This document shows positions 14,914 through 17,129 of a stretch of 17,129 nt of DNA, one piece after another. Source of the stretch: CAYPHJ01 sp964410485 (lineage in GTDB: Bacteria; Desulfobacterota; Binatia; UBA9968); NCBI GenBank assembly GCA_964410485.1, contig CAYPHJ010000097.1, positions 1-17,129 of the forward strand, given 5' to 3'. Each line of letters starts with the position of its first letter. The stretch's first letter is position 1. The notes beneath the pieces were generated by a model. That model did no database searches, was not told the origin of the DNA, and saw only the letters and a list, made by a program, of their open reading frames with translations. A program made the position numbers and the translations under genes.

Positions 14914-17129
14914 GTGAAATCTCCGTCAAAGAAAGGTTCCCAAAAATCAAGCCGAAAACGGCAATCCCGGCCTGCTAAGAAAAAGACTGTCTCCAACAGC
15001 AAAGTTGCCCAACTAGAACGCCAAGTCGAAACCCTGCAGCGTGAACTCGCCGAGGCTCAGGCCCGCGAGAACGCGACGGGCGAGATTCTGCACGTGATCG
15101 CTGGCTCGCCGACCGAGCTTCAGCCCGTACTAGACGCGATCGCAGAAAGTGCGGCGCGGCTGTGCGAGGCTAAGGACGCTTTGATCTATCGGGTCGAGGG
15201 CGACACTCTTAAGCAAGTGGCGGTGTATGGTCCGATGCCGGCCGGTCCGCCGCAACCCTTCACTCGCGGCACGCCCACCGGTCGAGCGATCCTGGACCGG
15301 AAAACGATCCACGTCTACGACATGACGGCAGAGGTTGAAACAGAGTTTCCGGACGCCAAATCCCGTCGGCAAGTTACCGGGACTCGCACCATGCTTGCCA
15401 CTCCGCTGTTGCGCGAAGGCATAGCGATTGGTGCGATTGGGATTCGCCGGCTAGAAGTCCAACCCTTCACTGACGCGCAAATCGCCCTTCTTAAAACCTT
15501 CGCTGATCAGGCGGTCATCGCGATCGAGAACGTTCGGTTGTTCCAGGAATTGGGGGCGCGCAATCGTGATCTCACCGAAGCCTTGGAGCAGCAGACAGCC
15601 ACCAGCGAGGTCCTGCGAGTCATCGCGTCCTCCCCCACTGAGCTTCAGCCTGTGCTCGACACGCTGATCACGAACGCGGTGAAACTCGCCGGTGCAACCA
15701 AGGGTCACGTACGTCAATTTGACGGCGAATTTCACCGGGTCATGGCCCATTATGGGGAAAGCCCCGAGGAGATTAGCTTCCTCCGCGCTAACCCGCTTCC
15801 AGCCGGCCCGGACACGCCGATTGGCCAGGCATTTATCGATCGCAAACCTGTACATATTCTCGACCGGCAATCCTCTACTAAAGGGAAAGACATTTTCGTA
15901 GCACGTCAGACCGGCGCCAGAACATTGCTAGCCGTCCCTCTGCTTCGAGAACAGACGCCGATCGGTGGCATTATCATCTGGCGTGAATTTGTTGAACCGT
16001 TTACTGAACGGCAGATTAGTTTGGTCAAAACCTTCGCCGACCAGGCGGTGATCGCGATCGAGAACGTCCGGCTGTTTAACGAATTACAGGTACGCAATCG
16101 AGACCTCACGGAATCCCTGGAGCAGCAGACGGCGACCAGCGAAATTCTTCGTGTGATCGCCAGTTCTCCGACGGAAATTCAGCCGGTATTAGATACCGTC
16201 GCCACGAATGCTGCTCGACTGTGTGAGGCCGTTGACGCTCAGATTCGCTTAATCGAGGGTGACGGAACGCGGTTGGTGGCGTCGTTCGGAAGTCTTCCAG
16301 CACCGGAATTTAGGCCCATGAGACCAACAAGCGTTTCCGGCCGAGCGATTCTTGATAGAAAGACCATACATGTTCACGACCTCCCTGAAGCTGCGAAAAC
16401 CGAGTTTCCCGAGAGCGTGGGCGCTCGCGTGGGAGCGCTGACGATGCTAAGTACACCGATGTTCCGAGAAGGAACTCCCATCGGTGTCATCAATGTAAGA
16501 CGAACGGAGCCTCGGCCTTTTTCGGATAAACAGATCAAGTTGCTCGAAACTTTTGCTTCTCAGGCGGTGATCGCCATCGAAAATGTTCGACTGTTTAAGG
16601 AGTTGCAGGCACGTAACCGCGATCTGACTGAAGCACTGGAACAGCAGACTGCCACTAGCGAAGTTCTGCGTGTCATCAGTAGTTCGCCCACGGACGTGCA
16701 GCCTGTCTTTGAGGCGATCGTGAAGAGCGCCACGAAGCTTTGTGACGCATCGTTCGGCACGGCGCACCGTTTCGAGAGTCAAGTGATAACCATTGAGGCC
16801 CGGCAGAATTGTACTCCCGAGGAGATTGAAATAAGCGAAAAAAGATTTCCAACGGCGGCAACGCGCGGACGAGCGGTTGGTCGGGCTATTTTGGATCGCC
16901 AAGTCGTACACATCGAGGATGTTCGTAATGATCCTGAATACGAGGTAGGTCGTCAAAATCTTAGCTACCGGACCGTTTTGGCTGTGCCACTCCTGAAGAA
17001 CGGAAATCCAATCGGCGCACTTGGCATGTGGAGGCGCGAAGTAAAACCCTTCACAGATAGCCAGGTTGCACTCGTCAAGACCTTCGCCGATCAAGCAGTG
17101 ATTGCGATCGAAAATGTGCGCTTATTCAA
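14914..17129 (+). CDS. Multi-GAF sensor protein (partial, runs off the right edge)
   Basis: This frame is open from the first possible start, GTG at 14914 (an in-frame TAG lies at 14890-14892), to the window edge, giving at least 738 codons. The N-terminus is a basic Ser/Lys-rich stretch of about 30 residues and then a short predicted coiled coil (VAQLERQVETLQRELAEAQ). Four GAF modules follow, each opening with a SPTELQPV-type helix, containing GRAILDRKTIHV-like and TMLATPLLREG-like segments, and closing with FADQAVIAIENVRLF. The phenylalanines of that closing motif are at residues 196, 374, 547 and 724, a spacing of 173-178. The linkers repeat RNRDLTEALEQQTATSEVLR and probably form coiled coils. 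GAF domains bind small ligands or chromophores and control kinase or cyclase output. The output domain is outside the window; a histidine kinase or nucleotide cyclase is likely from similar architectures. No ribosome binding site precedes the GTG. Confidence 0.9.
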   Translation, partial: MKSPSKKGSQKSSRKRQSRPAKKKTVSNSKVAQLERQVETLQRELAEAQARENATGEILHVIAGSPTELQPVLDAIAESAARLCEAKDALIYRVEGDTLKQVAVYGPMPAGPPQPFTRGTPTGRAILDRKTIHVYDMTAEVETEFPDAKSRRQVTGTRTMLATPLLREGIAIGAIGIRRLEVQPFTDAQIALLKTFADQAVIAIENVRLFQELGARNRDLTEALEQQTATSEVLRVIASSPTELQPVLDTLITNAVKLAGATKGHVRQFDGEFHRVMAHYGESPEEISFLRANPLPAGPDTPIGQAFIDRKPVHILDRQSSTKGKDIFVARQTGARTLLAVPLLREQTPIGGIIIWREFVEPFTERQISLVKTFADQAVIAIENVRLFNELQVRNRDLTESLEQQTATSEILRVIASSPTEIQPVLDTVATNAARLCEAVDAQIRLIEGDGTRLVASFGSLPAPEFRPMRPTSVSGRAILDRKTIHVHDLPEAAKTEFPESVGARVGALTMLSTPMFREGTPIGVINVRRTEPRPFSDKQIKLLETFASQAVIAIENVRLFKELQARNRDLTEALEQQTATSEVLRVISSSPTDVQPVFEAIVKSATKLCDASFGTAHRFESQVITIEARQNCTPEEIEISEKRFPTAATRGRAVGRAILDRQVVHIEDVRNDPEYEVGRQNLSYRTVLAVPLLKNGNPIGALGMWRREVKPFTDSQVALVKTFADQAVIAIENVRLF

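Noticed and set aside
15130..17094. Several minus-strand open frames of 60-215 codons opposite the GAF gene
   Set aside because: They are shadows of a continuous plus-strand frame with four clear GAF modules, and repeat because the DNA repeats.

Overview
The window looks like a piece of chromosome from an uncultured Gram-negative bacterium with moderately high GC. It encodes LpxA (lipid A synthesis), YacG and a full-length GlnE, which are housekeeping genes. The surrounding accessory genes (a molybdenum hydroxylase of the xanthine dehydrogenase/CO dehydrogenase superfamily, a leaderless 4,5-dihydroxyphthalate decarboxylase-type binding protein, a multi-GAF sensor) and several dispersed palindromic repeats suggest a soil or sediment organism of the broad 'deltaproteobacterial' or a neighbouring uncultured lineage. 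That placement is an inference; there is no rRNA or other marker here.

Layout. (1) 1-3025, plus strand: a three-subunit molybdenum hydroxylase operon in the order FAD subunit (only its last 41 codons), 2Fe-2S subunit, molybdenum subunit. The molybdenum subunit is broken by a one-base frameshift at about 1421. (2) 3045-3608, minus strand: a cysteine dioxygenase-type cupin with a very strong ribosome binding site. (3) 3659-3797: a 139-bp MITE-like element with 19-bp terminal inverted repeats and nested palindromes. (4) 3907-6521, plus strand: an ornithine cyclodeaminase/mu-crystallin family protein, a single-domain response regulator, and a binding-protein-fold protein without a signal peptide. 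(5) 6648-7625, plus strand: yacG and lpxA, abutting as TAGATG. (6) 7615-8034, minus strand: a small exported protein of unknown function, probably read from a leaderless transcript. (7) 8220-11261, minus strand: glnE, with a dispersed palindromic repeat on each side. (8) 11381-14713: a two-gene unit, a DMSO-reductase-family molybdopterin/4Fe-4S enzyme plus a small cupin, enclosed by two 126-bp inverted repeat arms that match at 118 of 126 positions without gaps. A 30-bp copy of the cupin gene's 3' end lies in front of the molybdoenzyme. (9) 14914 to the right edge, plus strand: a long open frame of at least 738 codons containing four tandem GAF modules; its output domain lies outside the window.

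How the genes relate. The first operon and the repeat-bounded unit both encode molybdenum-cofactor enzymes whose substrates cannot be read from sequence. The Mo-hydroxylase lacks the CO dehydrogenase active-site loop, and the DMSO-reductase-type enzyme has no iron-sulfur or membrane-anchor partner. The most unusual structure is the repeat-bounded molybdoenzyme/cupin unit, which looks like a rearranged or mobilised catabolic cassette. No tRNA, rRNA, CRISPR array, integrase or transposase gene was seen.
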